Assembly (NCBI GenBank): GCA_030867875.1
Contig: JAOWCC010001634.1
Coordinates: forward strand, 53,850,021 to 53,914,020
Length of the DNA: 64,000 nucleotides
Direction of reading: 5' to 3'
DNA from: Actinernus sp. WN-2022
Taxonomy: Eukaryota > Cnidaria > Anthozoa > Actiniaria > Actinernidae
The notes beneath the pieces were generated by a model. That model saw only the letters and a program-made list of their open reading frames with translations. It ran no database searches and was not told the origin of the DNA. The stretch's first letter is position 1, and the number at the start of each line of letters is the position of its first letter. Below, piece by piece: positions 30,226-42,720 of this stretch. A program made the position numbers and the translations under genes.

Positions 30226-31524
30226 AAGACAATTACACGGCGGTCATATCTTCACACCACCGTGTAATATCCTCCATATCTGTAATCTCGCATGTAAGGG
30301 GAAGCCTGAAATTCCTTAAGCGTTTTGGTTTCTCGTTTATGCTTCCTCGTCACTGTTTTTCATCACAATCTATATTAATACTAGAAGTAATCATAGATTA
30401 TCAAAGTGCATTCGACATATTTTTTTGTATGAGAACTAATGCCTCTTGGGTTTCAATTGTTTTCTCAACATTTCAGTAATACCACTCCAATTAGTGTTTT
30501 AAATAGTACATAGGAGTTAGTATAGAACACAATCAACCCTATTCAGATGTGTATAAACTGCATCCTAGTTTTCATGACCAAGGCCGTCTCCATAATACTA
30601 AATACTTTCAGTGATTACACTCCAGTGTAGAACATAAAATATATGTGCATGTGTGTAAACTACACCTTCAGACTGATACAAATTATTGTTCAAGTGAGAC
30701 CAAGGCTGGCTGTAGAATATTGAGTGTCCATTTTTATTGCAGAAAAATTTCTGATCATATTAGGGCTCACCTTGTTTTGATATTTAAGTTCCTTGACATA
30801 TCCAAGTGTGGTTATACCCTGAATGCAGTGTTAATTTGTATAACCACGATGCACACATGTGTAGTATTTAAAAAGCTTCTTCACAACTCACAGTCACACT
30901 GAAATATTCATATCCATGTATTTCTCTTCACCCTTCAGGTATGATTTATAGCATCTTGACCATTTGCAGTTTTGGTATTGGCAAAGCGAACAGCACAATT
31001 CAATGCAACGAGCAAGCCAACAGCATATTTTTCGATCGCAGATTCACTCGGGTTCAGCACAAATAAATAATTATGGCCGAGTTGAATGTTCAAGGTACAA
31101 AACAGACCATATTGGACTTTGTCAGTCCTCCAGATGTACTACACACTTTCCTCAGGCTTTGCTGAATTGTACTTGCGAACCTTTGAAACATCATTGCATT
31201 GGATTGTCGGAAAATAAGGCAAGTAACTTACTGATCGCGAGCAAAACAGAAACCATGCGAGCGGCCATTTTTATCGTGTACGTGTGGTTACCAGTTCCCC
31301 GGCCGAGATAATTTATTCTAAAAAGTACAAACATACGGACATGAGGACGGACATACACGAATCTCGATTTCTTTCGCCTGGGGAAGCACAGGTAGCCCAC
31401 ATGACCACAGGGAGTCCACTGCAAGATTAGTATGCGTTCTCCTTTGTCGAACGCAAATACTGTTTATGTTATTGTACATTGTGGCAAACAAATAATAAAA
31501 CACCAAGTACCATTGGTGTAATCT
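30226..31524. other. Non-coding stretch
   Basis: Several open frames of 60-115 codons occur but none has protein-like composition or similarity I recognise. Contains isolated microsatellite-like runs only. Confidence 0.4.
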
Positions 31525-31780
31525 GTGACTCGTTTATGTCCATGGAACCTCAAGTTAATGCCATATGCACATCAGCGTTTTTTTCATTTACGAAACTTGA
31601 TTCAGATACGAAAATTCATTTCGATGCAGTCTGCTGAAACTTTGATACATGCATTCATCACTTCAATGATTGACTCTTGCAATTCTTTACTCTATGGTCT
31701 GCCGAAACAGGTGATCTAAAAACTTCAGAGCGTCCAAAACTCTGCAGCTAGATTAATAAGCCTGAGACACAAATATGACC
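31525..31780 (+). pseudogene. LINE reverse transcriptase fragment
   Basis: ICTSAFFHLRNLIQIRKFIS, ETLIHAFITSMIDSCNSLLY and GLPKQVI, then after one stop KLQSVQNSAARLISLRHKYD, match the thumb region of L2/CR1-type LINEs. Similarity ends abruptly at KYDHI where a dispersed repeat begins (31781). Confidence 0.85.
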
Positions 31781-32000
31781 ATATACACGCCTTTCATAAG
31801 TTTTACTTCCGGTTACGAAAACGAGGCTCCAGGTGGTTTGAAATCCAAGATGGCAGACAACTGCACAGCCTCAGCAAGAAAGTACATGTGTACCTCCGAA
31901 AATACTCCCAAAAGTATGTTATTCAGTAAATCATACCTGTGTTTGGTTTTAGAATCACTGTATTTATGTCCATGTGTAGTCTGCATTATTTTAGTTTATT
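31781..32000. repeat. Dispersed repeat, inverted copy at 36640-36840
   Basis: CGCCTTTCATAAGTTTTACT, GAGGCTCCAGGTGGTTTGAA, AGAAAGTACATGTGTACCTC and AGAATCACTGTATTTATGT all recur in reverse complement at 36640-36840. It interrupts a LINE fragment, so it is probably a mobile element or part of one. Confidence 0.82.
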
Positions 32001-33599
32001 GTTTAGCGCACAAAAAGTACTTTTCTACTTGATCAAGTCATCAGTCATTTACGAACAAATGTACACCCGACAGGTTGCAAATCTAAAAAAAGCTTGCAGC
32101 TTACAGAGGACGATATTAATTATTTCAGGGGCATCTTTCCGTCGAAGATATCTAAGCTAACTTAAAGGAGTCGGAAATATCTTCTGGCTAAAGTAAATTA
32201 GTATTGTGGTCTAAAATTGAGGCAAAGTGATTTATGAGGTGCAAAGTAAATTTTAGTTTATTTCTGATAGGCTGTTTAATAAGCTCATGTCATGATATCT
32301 AATCTCTTTTGCTATTTAATACAGCAAGTGAAGTGCTATCGATGGGAAATGTAACTACTGTTCACCTAACAGAAAACAAACATTGGAAAAAGCTGGAGTC
32401 AACTGATAAGATACAGGCAACGACTATACCGAAACAGCAGCCATTATACTGGATCCAGACATAGTTCCAGTTAGAATATGGTTTATCCGTTCATAGTTCC
32501 CCAAAGCCGTTTTCGCTTAAATTTTGTACATAACTTTTAGATTAATAAAGAATGATAGTACGTTTTCCTTCCCCTATCCCTACCTTTATAATTATGGTAA
32601 ATTCTATTTTTTCATACCCTTTTTTTCACATTGTGTACAATTCATACCCTACCCTTCAATGTATATTCCCAGACTTTGTATCACTTACATTATTGTGTAA
32701 CAGTATAAGGTATTGAATTTACTATTCATATACCATTAAAGTAAGTTTATTTGTAGTTAGAATAATTATATCTAGCAAAGGCTTTTGGCTTGGGCTTTTT
32801 GAATGGAATTCAAATTTCTAACACTAATACATTTTGTACAGAATATTCTTTTGTGCAATTATTGATAATTTGATAATTATATATAATAAAAAGCTTAGCA
32901 CAAACTGATTGTAATTAGTAGTGGTTCCTATTCCCCTATCCCTGCATGCTCTGTGTGGTATATTGCTCACCCTATCTAGGGTTTTAGCCAGTCAAATAAG
33001 GGAGATGGGGCAGGGGTGCCAATGCCCTCCTTTCCCCAAGCAACTTCCCCCACTCCCTTCACTCTCATATCATCAGGCCACCACATTGTTATTAATATCA
33101 GTTATTGTTTATTTAGCAGCTCTCACTCGAATATATATGCATTCACTACTCATAATTTTCCTTTTTTTAGCGTTTTTCTCATTTCTGATTCTGCTTCACC
33201 TTACCCCAAACCTTCTGGGCTAAAACCCTGCTATCCATACACACATTATCACTCATCTTATGATTCCCCCAATTTCATGTGGACTAATTTTAATACCACC
33301 TTCAACCACCACTTAGTTAACACCTATTTTACCAGTTATAGTTTTAATATTTTTGTTACAATTTATTTAGTACTTAATGTTTTCATATTTTTATTGACCT
33401 GAATTGCTTGTATAGCCACTGTTTATAAGTGGTATTCCCTTCCCATATTACTGTTAGCCTCAATTAGACATTTATTTCAGTAAATGATATTTCTCCCTTC
33501 TCTCAAACATTATAAAAAATCATACTAGACCTGTGTAGAAACTAATATTATTTTTTATTTCCTTGAAGAAGAAAAATGAGCAGGTTTTTCAATAGCGGT
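32001..33599. other. AT-rich non-coding stretch
   Basis: The region is rich in T and C runs (32900-33300) and open frames in it are of low complexity. No gene is recognised. Confidence 0.4.
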
Positions 33600-34300
33600 C
33601 GGTTGAATCTGTATTTTCTACGTTTGACTGATAACTGATGATTAATGCCGAATTAAACAACCTTAATTGCTGGCTCAAGGCAAATAAGTTGAGTCTTAAT
33701 GTTGCCAAGACTGAGTTCATGATTATTAGCTCTCGCCAAAGGTTACAGGCGAGAGCCAGTAATCATACGATCAACATACAGATAGAGGGCAATGAAATAA
33801 GAAAAGTTGATTATACCAAATCTTTGGGTCTATTTATAGATGAAAATTTATCTTGGAAAAAACATATTAATGAAGCATCAAAGAAAATTTCCTCTGCTAT
33901 TGGCGCTGCTATTGGAGCATTAATTGAACCCCACTTTGACTATTGTAGCTCAGTGTGGGATGGTCTAAACCAGTTAAGTGATAAACTACAAAAGTTACAA
34001 AATCGTGCAGCCAGAGTGATTACCAAATCCAACTATGACACAAACTCTAATTTTCTTCTCAATATGCTAGGCTGAGATAATCTATCTATAAAACGTAAGA
34101 AACAGAAGGCAGTAACAATGTATAAAACAGTCCACAAGCTTTCTCCAGCGTACTTACAAAAAATATTCATTCCCCGTAGCACAGATTACAACCTAAGAAA
34201 TTCGGAAAATAAAGTAACCCTACCTAAACCACGAACTGACTACTTAAAGCGTAGCTTTAGTTATAGTGGGGCCCTATTATGGATTAATGTTCAAATTTCG
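33600..34300 (+). pseudogene. LINE reverse transcriptase C-terminal fragment
   Basis: Frames read LNCWLKANKLSLNVAKTEFM, KSLGLFIDENLSWKKHINEA, PHFDYCSSVW, LQKLQNRAARVITKSNYDT, then after a stop YKTVHKLSPAYLQKIF, LRNSENKV and LKRSFSYSGALLW. The order and content fit the end of a CR1-like polymerase, with a small deletion in the segment before EPHFDYC. The tail and 3' UTR are not recognisable. Confidence 0.88.
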
Positions 34301-34542
34301 TGCATTGTACAAAATCCAAGCATGTGATTGGCTAATGAGCGTGCATTATTGGTGACCACAGCACTCGACCCAGACCCTCTCTTACCTAGGGAAAGGGAGA
34401 CCTAGTCCTTCGCTTAGTTACGTGTGTGGATGGCTTGGTAAACCTAATTACAATCGCCTATTTAACAGTGAAAATGCAGACAATTACTAGAAAGGTAACG
34501 GCAGGATTGAACTCTGTTGCCTGTGTGACAGAAGATATATAT

Positions 34543-35446
34543 TTTGAGGCGAACATTTGCATAATCGCTCGTTGGAAATGGCTGATTTGCGAGTGCTGGA
34601 AGTACAACTTTACAACTTCAAGTCAACATGTGTCCAAGTGAACAAAAGTTTCTACAACACTCTAGTACACTTACTTAAGAAATGGATTTTATTTCCGAGA
34701 CCTTACTCTGTCAATAAGAGGAGAAAATTAAGCGAGAATTCAGTGGATGGTTCGAAAACCCAGGATTTTTGATTTGGAAAATGTTTGCATCGGAGCCGAG
34801 CACATGGCCGGAGGCCGGTTTCAAGTCAAGATTTCAATTCACTGCTCCACTGGAATCTGCAGGTTAGTTATTTTCGAATGAAAGAAACTATTAAAGAAAG
34901 CAGACTATCTAGGAGTTAAGCCGGCTAAATACTTGATATTTGAATACATGGCTCCAAGAGAAACGTTTTCGAGTTAAATGTACAATCATACTATTCGCCT
35001 CACATTATGGTTTGAGGCAAACATTTGCATAATCGTTCGTTAGAAATGGCTGATTTGCAAGCGCTGGAAGTACAACAACTAACAAGTCAACATGTGTCCG
35101 AGTAAACAAATGTTTCTATAATAACACTCTAGAAGTCTTACTGAAGAAATGGATTTTATTTCCGGCGAGACCTTACTCTGTCAATAAGAGGAGACAATGA
35201 TTGAATGAAGCGACAATTCAGTGGAAGTTTCGAAAACCTAGGATTTTTGATTTGGAAAATGTTTGCATCAGAGCCGAGCACATGGAGGCCGGTTTCAAGA
35301 TTTCAATTCACTGGAATCTGCAGGTTAGTTATTTTCGAATGAAAGAAACTATTAAAGAAAGTTGACTGTCTAGGAGTTAACCCGGCAAAATACTCGATAT
35401 TTGAATACATGGCTCCAAGAGAAACGTTTTCGAGTTAAATGTACAA
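34543..35446. repeat. Tandem duplication, 468 bp period
   Basis: TTTGAGGCGAACATTTGCAT at 34543 and TTTGAGGCAAACATTTGCAT at 35011 start two units that remain alignable to CGAGTTAAATGTACAA at their ends, with several small deletions in the second. Each contains TCTGCAGGTTAGT, a possible splice donor. Whether the unit held an exon is unclear. Confidence 0.85.
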
Positions 35447-35683
35447 ACATACAAACAAACATCGCAAGGCGTCAGCTAAACTGACCGAACGCCAAAGTAA
35501 ATTATTCTTTGCAAAGTTATCTACTTCTGTTTTTATTCATTGTCTATTGAAATGACATCTCTTTGTGGAGATATTTACCGTAAAATGATTTAATTCATGC
35601 GAAATATTTGACTTCTTTATGAAATTGTTATTGACAACTGATTTGAATTGAAATTCACGGCTGACAGTGCACTCAGTTTGAAT

Positions 35684-35888
35684 ATTAAAAGGGTTAGAGA
35701 CTTTATGTTTGTGCTTTATCGGCAAAATACAGTCACTTGCTGACTTTACGATGAACTCAAAATTTCTTCATACTGCATTCGGCCTTCGGCCTCATGCAGT
35801 ATTCAATGTTTTTCGTTCATCGTACAGTCAGCGCGTGCCTGTATTTGTCGATAAAGCACTCACAAGCAGTCTCTAACCCTTACATAAT
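35684..35888. repeat. Near-perfect 205 bp palindrome
   Basis: Two arms of about 100 bp meet at GGCCTTCGGCC (35781-35791). They share GGGTTAGAGACT, GTGCTTTATCG, TGACTxTACGATGAAC and ATACTGCAT in mirror order. The arms differ by scattered substitutions, so it is not an assembly mirror. It is probably a head-to-head repeat or hairpin MITE. Confidence 0.85.
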
Positions 35889-36639
35889 CTTCCCAATGAG
35901 ACAAGAAATTGCGATTCTCTTGGGTGATTTAGAAGGGATATCGATAACATATTTTCCGTATCGGACTCCCACACAGCAATCACATAAAACAGTGATATTT
36001 TAAATATATTTTTAATTGTAATAACTGATGATTTTACCGTGTTTAAGTAAAGTTGATGTATGTACATGTATGTATGTATGCCCATTGATTGAATATCATC
36101 AACAGTCTTTTCTTCATTCTGGTAGCTGTAGCTATCATTGTTTCCAAAAGCCAGAATTATGCTTGAAGATTTCTCTTCTCTTGAGTACGTTGACACCAAG
36201 GGAACATATTTTTCCGGGAATGCCTATGCCTAATACGACGCCTGATGCCCGCATACTTCAAATATCACTTTTCTGGGTGCTTCTTGGTGAAGCAGATTCA
36301 TTGTTTGATTCATTGTTTCTGGGGATAGGGTTCTTTGTGTTTCAGGGTATTGTTTTGCTTTAGAAGACAATAGTTTTCTTTGTGTTACATACATGTATGT
36401 GGTGATCTGTAACACCAACAAACCCCCACTTTCCTCTAAGTTATACATGTACGTTAACTGAACAAACATAAGTTAGTCATATTTCAAGCAACCAAATCAG
36501 CCATACCCTTTCTAAGTTTTGGGCTGGCTTACACTACAAATCATGTCTCAAGAGTTATTTCACTACATAGTGTACACAACAATGCAGTATTTCATACGGT
36601 GTGTGCTTTTTGTGGTACTGATCTGTGGAGATTTTCAAC

Positions 36640-36840
36640 AAATCATCAGTTAATATACGGTAGACTATACATGAACATAAATACAGTGATTCTAAAGCCA
36701 AATTCAGGTACAATTTACCAAATAACACACTTTTCGAGTCCTTTTCGGAGGTACATGTACTTTCTAGCTGAGACTGAGCAGATTTCAAACCACCTGGAGC
36801 CTCATTTTCGTGACTGGAAGTAAAACTTATGAAAGGCGTG
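36640..36840. repeat. Dispersed repeat, inverted copy of 31781-32000
   Basis: Reverse-complement partner of the repeat 4.8 kb upstream, with about 80-85 percent similarity by eye. Confidence 0.8.
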
Positions 36841-36849
36841 TATTATGCC

Positions 36850-37620
36850 CATTTTAATGGATATTATATTTTTCTTTGGATGAAAGGAAAAGAGAAATGA
36901 ATTCCTTATCCAAAAGACTATGCTGGTATCCCTGTGAGTACATTCCATACATGTATATGGACAGTGTAGTTTTAGCGGGAACTTGAGTATATAAGGATAT
37001 GTCAGTTGTAGTTATGTACTTGTGGTCCTGACTGCAACAGTTATAGACGTTACGAGTTACGAGCCGAGGTCATTAGGACTCTCAAACCAGAAGAAGCAGA
37101 TTGTAATCCTCGTTACCAGAGCATTCTGTGTATAAGGGAATCCTGCAGAAGTTTTTGGAGGCTTCGTAACGTCGCATTGCAATGTCTCTGATGGAGATGA
37201 AACAAATAATTGTCTGCCATTTTCTAATATCCCGCTGACCAATGTTCGCAGGCGTGAGGATAACAAACAAGATGGCGGCCATACAGTAGCAGAAGAGCAG
37301 GCACTAGGAAGGCCAAAGTGGCAACCTGCTTGGGAGAAACAACTTGCTTACGATCGGTCAGCTACAAATAATGGCACTGAACTAAAGAAACTTCGATGAG
37401 AGGTAATTCACCGAAACGTAAGCATGTCAGCCGCGTCGATCATTGACAATATATGGAGGTCATGACCTCAAGGAGGTTTTTCACCATTGGCAATATGGAG
37501 TTCATGACCTCATGGAGGTCTTCACCGATGGCAATATGAAGTTATTGACCTTGATGGGGTGCAATATAAAGTCATTGACCTTTGTTGGCCTTGATGAGGC
37601 CCTGTTGGCATATACACACA
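36850..37620. other. Non-coding stretch
   Basis: Short local repeats TCATGACCTCAAGGAGGT and TCATGACCTCATGGAGGT lie at 37440-37570. Nothing else is recognisable. Confidence 0.4.
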
Positions 37621-39190
37621 TACAGCCCCGCCGGAAATTATAGGGACATTTACCGCGTCCATACCTCGTGCAATGACCGCGGTTTTTCCTCGGTAAACCT
37701 CGGTCATTTTTGCGGCCGCCACGGCCGTTTTGAAAACGCCGCAGTCATACTTGGATGCGGCGCTAACCGAGGTCGTAACCGAGGTTTGGGATACAGTGTA
37801 CATGTGTCAACTTGAACAAGTGAGATTGTGGCGAACTAGTCAGTGCCGTGAAGTGCTTTATTTGAAAGTTAAACACACAAACAAAAAACGACAGTACATC
37901 GAACTGTTAGCTTTATGGGAATAAACTGTGACGAACTAACCCTAACCCGTCAATTGTGAACTGTCAGCCAGACGCGTGTCTCATTTCTGACACAAATACC
38001 GCGGGGCGCAATTCATTTACATTTACGCGAACTGACTGGTGTTCCGATGCATTGAAGCTCTTTTATTTCAGAAGGAATTGCAATTTCCCAGTAGAAGTTT
38101 TCTGATAAGAGTAAAGACGTTTTTGCACGTTTTCAATATGACAAACGTTGCTTCAAAACTCTGTTGATGTTCTGTAAGTTTTCTGACACATTCACGCCTG
38201 ACTGACACATTCACGCCTGACTGATTGCACGTGAAAATTAAGAGTTGAGATTTTAATACCTAACGCAAGCATTTACAATGATTTCTGCCGAAACCTTTTA
38301 ATACTAGTAACAAGACAACGGTCTACCGTAAATGTGAAACTACACTGAAGCAAAAGTTTATTTGGTGTTATGCTTTGCGCTCAGCGAGTGAGTCAAGCTT
38401 TGAAGCGGGCCACGCACCGCCGGTCTGGGAACTAAGCCAGCAGCCGTTGTTTTGTTTATTTTACGGCTCACAATATGGTCCGAATTTACTTGAAAACTTT
38501 ATACAATGACTTTTACAAAGATCTTGGAGGCTGACGTGAAAATATCCGAGTTTGAAGAAGTTTGTTTTAGAGTGACAAACAACGGCGCCGTTGAAGTCGT
38601 GAACCAGACGAAGAATAAAATGTTGATGTGTCCTAGCGAGCGAAGTCCGAGAAGTTAAAGCTTTTTTTATTGGCGGTTTAGCGTGCCGAGTTTGAAGAAG
38701 TTTGTTTTAGAGTGACAAACAACGGCGCCGTTGAAGTCGTGAACCAGACGAAGAATAAAATGTTGATGTGTCTTAGCGAGCGAAGTCCGAGAAGTTAAAG
38801 CTTTTTTTAATGGCGGTTTAGCGTGCCGAGTTTGAAGAAGTTTGTTTTAGAGTGACAAACAACGGCGCCGTTGAAGTCGTGAACCAGACGAAGAATAAAA
38901 TGTTGATGTGTATTAATGATGTGTATAAATATTGAGAAGTTTTTAAACAGTGTCTGCCGAGTTTCAAGATACTTCTCTAGAAGGAAAATATCACTTGTGA
39001 AATATCACTTCACTAAAAGTGAAATTTCACTTTCCAAAAGAATTTTCATTTCGGCTCTGAGCCGCGGCAAGCGCCTCGGTTGATGACCTCAATATGCAAA
39101 CCGAGGTCATTGCAGAAAACCGCGGCACCGCGTCCAATGACCTAGGTTTTTCCGCGGTCGGATGTCCCTATAATTCCCGGCGGGACTGTA
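37621..39190. mobile_element. TA-flanked non-autonomous DNA transposon, 1.57 kb
   Basis: Inverted ends CAGCCCCGCCGGAAATTATA and TATAATTCCCGGCGGGACTG enclose 37623-39188, flanked by TA dinucleotides. A second subterminal pair of CGGTTTTT/CCGAGGT motifs (AATGACCGCGGTTTTTCC, AATGACCTAGGTTTTTCC) is present. CAG ends with TA flanks fit Tc1/mariner-type mobilisation. No transposase is encoded. Much of the interior is a 140 bp tandem repeat. Confidence 0.75.
38546..38915 (+). repeat. 140 bp tandem repeat inside the TA-flanked element
   Basis: CCGAGTTTGAAGAAGTTTGT occurs at 38546, 38686 and 38826. Two full units and a partial third are nearly identical, including ACAACGGCGCCGTTGAAGTC. Confidence 0.93.
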
Positions 39191-39349
39191 CATGTATGTG
39201 CCAGTTGTTACAACTTCTAGGCCTTACGGAGGCCTTTTCACTGTTATGACTGTGTTTTGACTACTTGGAACTATTGATGTATGCCCAATATAATATTAGG
39301 GTCCATATGTGGATAATATTGTGCTACACCATAGATATGGAATCACGTT

Positions 39350-40765
39350 ACAACCAAGGTGAAACCCCCTGCAAGGATCGAACGATGGGTCCAAAGCTAC
39401 AGCCCTAGAGATACAAGATCATCTACACCACAGGTCAAGGGAACCCTGCCGATATGCTATCTAGACTTCCACTTGACAATCAACCAATTCGCCATTGGAG
39501 CATAGCAGAAGAATATATAAACTTTGTGACTGCTAGCTCCACTACAAAGGCAGTCACACTGGAAGAAATCTCTAAGGAGAGTGAGAAGGATCCAGTACTA
39601 CAACAGGTTCATCAATGCATCGCCACAGGTGCGTGGGAAAAAAACTCCATCCCTACAGCCTGACTACATGGTCAGACAGTCACGGTCTACCAAGGGTACC
39701 ATGATCCTCGCCCTTTTGGAGCAAAACTCCAAAAGGCCGCCCTCCTTGCATCACATGAAGGTCATCAAGGGATTCTATGCACCAAACATATGCTGTAGGA
39801 GAAGGTTTGGTGGCCAGGGATCAACAACCAAGTTGAAGACATGCATACCGTGCCAGGCTGTTGCATCCCCCTACACCACCAGAACCATTAAGACCAACAA
39901 AGATGCCCTACAAGCCTAATGGTAGGTTGTCCACATCGACCTCTGTGGGCTCTTTCCAATGGGCAAGTTCCTGTTGGTCACTTTAGACTCCTGCTTGTGC
40001 TGGCCAGAGGTCGACATCCTCCGTTCTACAACCTCTTAAGTAATTATAAAGAAACTCTGCTGGACCTTTGCTGCCCATGGACTGCCAGAAAAGGTGATTA
40101 CAGACAATGGGCCACAATTCATCTCTTCCGTGTTCACAGAGTTCCTAATGGAAAATGGCATACAACACCAGAAAGGTACCCCGTATTGGCCCCAGGCCAA
40201 CCCAGAAGTCAAGCATTTCAATAGGCCCATCGAAAAGGGAATCCGAACTACATGTACCTACACGTATGCTGAAGGCAACGACTAGAAAACCGAAATCCAT
40301 GTTTTCCTACTCAATTACCAGGCGATGCCTCACAGCTCCACTGGAGTGCCCCCCGCAAAGCTGATGTATGGTTGAGATCTTGTACTAAAGTAACTGTCTT
40401 CAAGAAATCAGTTCCACCACCGGTTCTCCAACAAGCCATCATGAAGGATGGAGAAGTTAAGGAGAAGGTTAAAGAGTACACCGATAAATGCCTGAAAGCA
40501 GTTCCATGCACCATCAAAGCATGCAACTGCTCTTCTGAAGCAGCGGCACCAATGCAAAAAGCTGAACACCAAATATGACTCAAACCGTTTGTTGTCGTAC
40601 AAAGGCGTGGACCAAGTGTTATTCTCAAGCGAGACTAGGTGGGACCATAATGCAAAACATAGCGTTTGTACGCAAGCTGTCTCCCAATGCAGTAGTTGAC
40701 AACCATCTCCAGAGTAGCGATGAAGATGACGATGACCTCTACCAGAACAAGTCCAACTGAATCAA
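39350..40765 (+). pseudogene. Ty3/gypsy RNase H end and integrase, frameshifted
   Basis: After an RNase H tail (GNPADMLSRLPL near 39440), the frames show the integrase zinc finger (HEGHQG near 39755, VWWPGI), a core with DICGPFPMGK-like sequence, VITDNGPQFISS (second catalytic Asp, near 40090) and a motif at ANPEVKHFNR where the Glu would be the third catalytic residue (near 40205). It continues into the C-terminal region to about 40760. At least six frameshifts or stops break it. No flanking long terminal repeats were found. Confidence 0.88.
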
Positions 40766-40917
40766 CCTGTGAGACCTGCACGAGTGCGACAACTGCCTCA
40801 ATATTTACAGGACTATTATGTTACGTTACATTACATTACAATACAACACATGAACACTCCAAACCAATAGTGATCAACAAGTAATCAAGACCACAACTGA
40901 ACATTGTAGTTGTCTAT

Positions 40918-41451
40918 TACAGTCGAAGCTCTCGTAAGCGACCACCTCGGGAATTCGTAAAAGTGGTCGTAACTAGAGCTGGTCGCTTACGAGAATGAGC
41001 TCTCGAACGCGACCACGTGCTAAAACAATAGATGGTGGTCACTTACGAGAGCTTTTAGCTCTTTTGATATGTAATTTATTAGGTAATGTAATTTTATGTA
41101 CGTAATGTAATTTTATGTAACGTTATGTAATTATACAGTTATTGTTTATCACCGATATTGAAGAGGTTTGTGAATGTCCCGCTGTTATGACGCATCAACG
41201 GCAGAGATTCGAACTGAAACTTCTCCTATTGACATATTAAAGTGTTGAGTAATACCAATCAGTGGTCGCTTACGAGAGCTTAAAAACAAAGGAACCACGT
41301 AGTTGGTAATTCCCAAAAGTGGTTTGCGGTCGCTTACGAGGGCTTTTAATTACAGAGATTTAAGTGACAATTCAAACAGGGTTTCGTGATGGTGATTGTA
41401 ACTAGAGCTGGTCGCTTACGAGAGCTGGTCACAAGGAGAGCTTCGACTGTA
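40918..41451. mobile_element. TA-flanked MITE, Tigger/pogo-like ends
   Basis: The 530 bp element at 40920-41449 has inverted ends CAGTCGAAGCTCTCGTAAGC and AGAGCTTCGACTG and TA on both sides. Inside, GGTCGCTTACGAGAGCT recurs about five times in both orientations. The ends resemble those of pogo/Tigger-like Tc1/mariner elements. No transposase is present. Confidence 0.85.
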
Positions 41452-41519
41452 TTAACATTTTTACTGTTCAAGGGTTTTTTTTTTTTTTTCAAGGGGTTTT
41501 ATACATGTATATTGGTTCA

Positions 41520-42720
41520 TTCCTAACTTCTCCGTGGGTCTGAGTGAGTATAGCACCTAGTCCGACAGGATTGGCATCTACACATAGTTGAGTTGGTGCG
41601 CGCCGCTTGATCAAAGTATGCCATAACACAGTCACTTCTCAGCATATGCTCTTCAGCTTGTCAAATGCTGCCTGCTGCTCGTCCGCCGATTGCCATTCAG
41701 TATTCTGTCGGGTGAGCCTTTGTAGGGGATCAGCAATCATTGCAAAGTTTGGAATGAATTGGGAACACTAGGTTGTTAGGCCAAGAAAACTCCTAACTTC
41801 ACTTGGATTGCTTGGGGCTCGATTGTGCCTCTTTGATGGCAGCCACCTTCTTATCCTCAGGGGAAATACCATCAGCTAAAATTTTGAAGCCAGAGAAGGT
41901 TATCTCAGGAACCCTGAAAAGGCATTTGTCTTTGTTCAGGATCAAGCCTTTTTCTTTCAGGTGCTGTAGTACTTGCTTCAGGTTGCTATCATGCTCTTTC
42001 TCCATCTTGCACCTTCACACCCCTGGTAAATCTCTGGTGCAGAGGAAATGCCTTGAACATAAGTCGTTTGTACCTCCATACAAAATGTAGTCCTGCATGG
42101 GTGGTAAACGTGGTGATGACGCATGACTCAGGCGCAAGCTCGATCTGGTGGTAGCCCCACTTAAGGTCTTACTTCGAGAAAAGGCACGCTCTGTGTAGTT
42201 CTTGTAGGGTTTCTTCAATGGTACATGTAGGTATCAGATGGCACTCTCGTTTGACAGCCTCTTTTGTTTGCCTCATGTCGACACCGATTCTGACCTCACT
42301 GTTAGACTTGGATACTGGAGCGAGTGGGGACACCCATGGCATAGGTCCATCAACCTTCTTGATGATATCGAGTTGCTCGGGTTCACTTAACTTGTCTTCC
42401 ACGAGGTTTCTGATGTGGAATGGCATTCTCCGAGAGGCTTGAGCAACTGGTGGAACGTTGTCATCGATATGAAGATGTAATTTGAAGTCATACAGTTTCC
42501 CAACTCTATGGAAGATGTCTGCAAATTCGCTTAGCATTGGCACTAGATCGTTGTCTGTGACGCTGATAATTTTGGCTTCCGGCCCAACCCTTTGGCCAAG
42601 CACGTGCATTGTGAATATGTGAACTAGCAATGGACAAGATTTTAGTAGGAAAATATAGTGTTCTACTTTAATCATGACAGCAGATGTACTCAAAAGAAGC
42701 GGAAGATCAACAGACATGAC
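41520..42720 (-). pseudogene. Ty3/gypsy reverse transcriptase and start of RNase H, frameshifted
   Basis: On the minus strand from about 42717: a pre-RT segment, RRMPFHIRNLVEDKL, LDIIKKVDGPMPWVSPLAPV, EVRIGVDMRQTKEAVKRE (first catalytic block), then after a break LKWGYHQIEL (about 42170), SGFKILADGISPEDKKVAAI (about 41880), IPNFA and a QxADEQQAAFDKLK-like RNase H connection toward 41640. The segment that should hold the YxDD active site, between about 42050 and 41990, is deleted or unreadable. It stops in RNase H near 41520. Confidence 0.85.

Noticed and set aside
31191..31506. Overlapping frames with basic residues near 31.3 kb
   Set aside because: No similarity, no splice or promoter support, and the frames conflict with each other.
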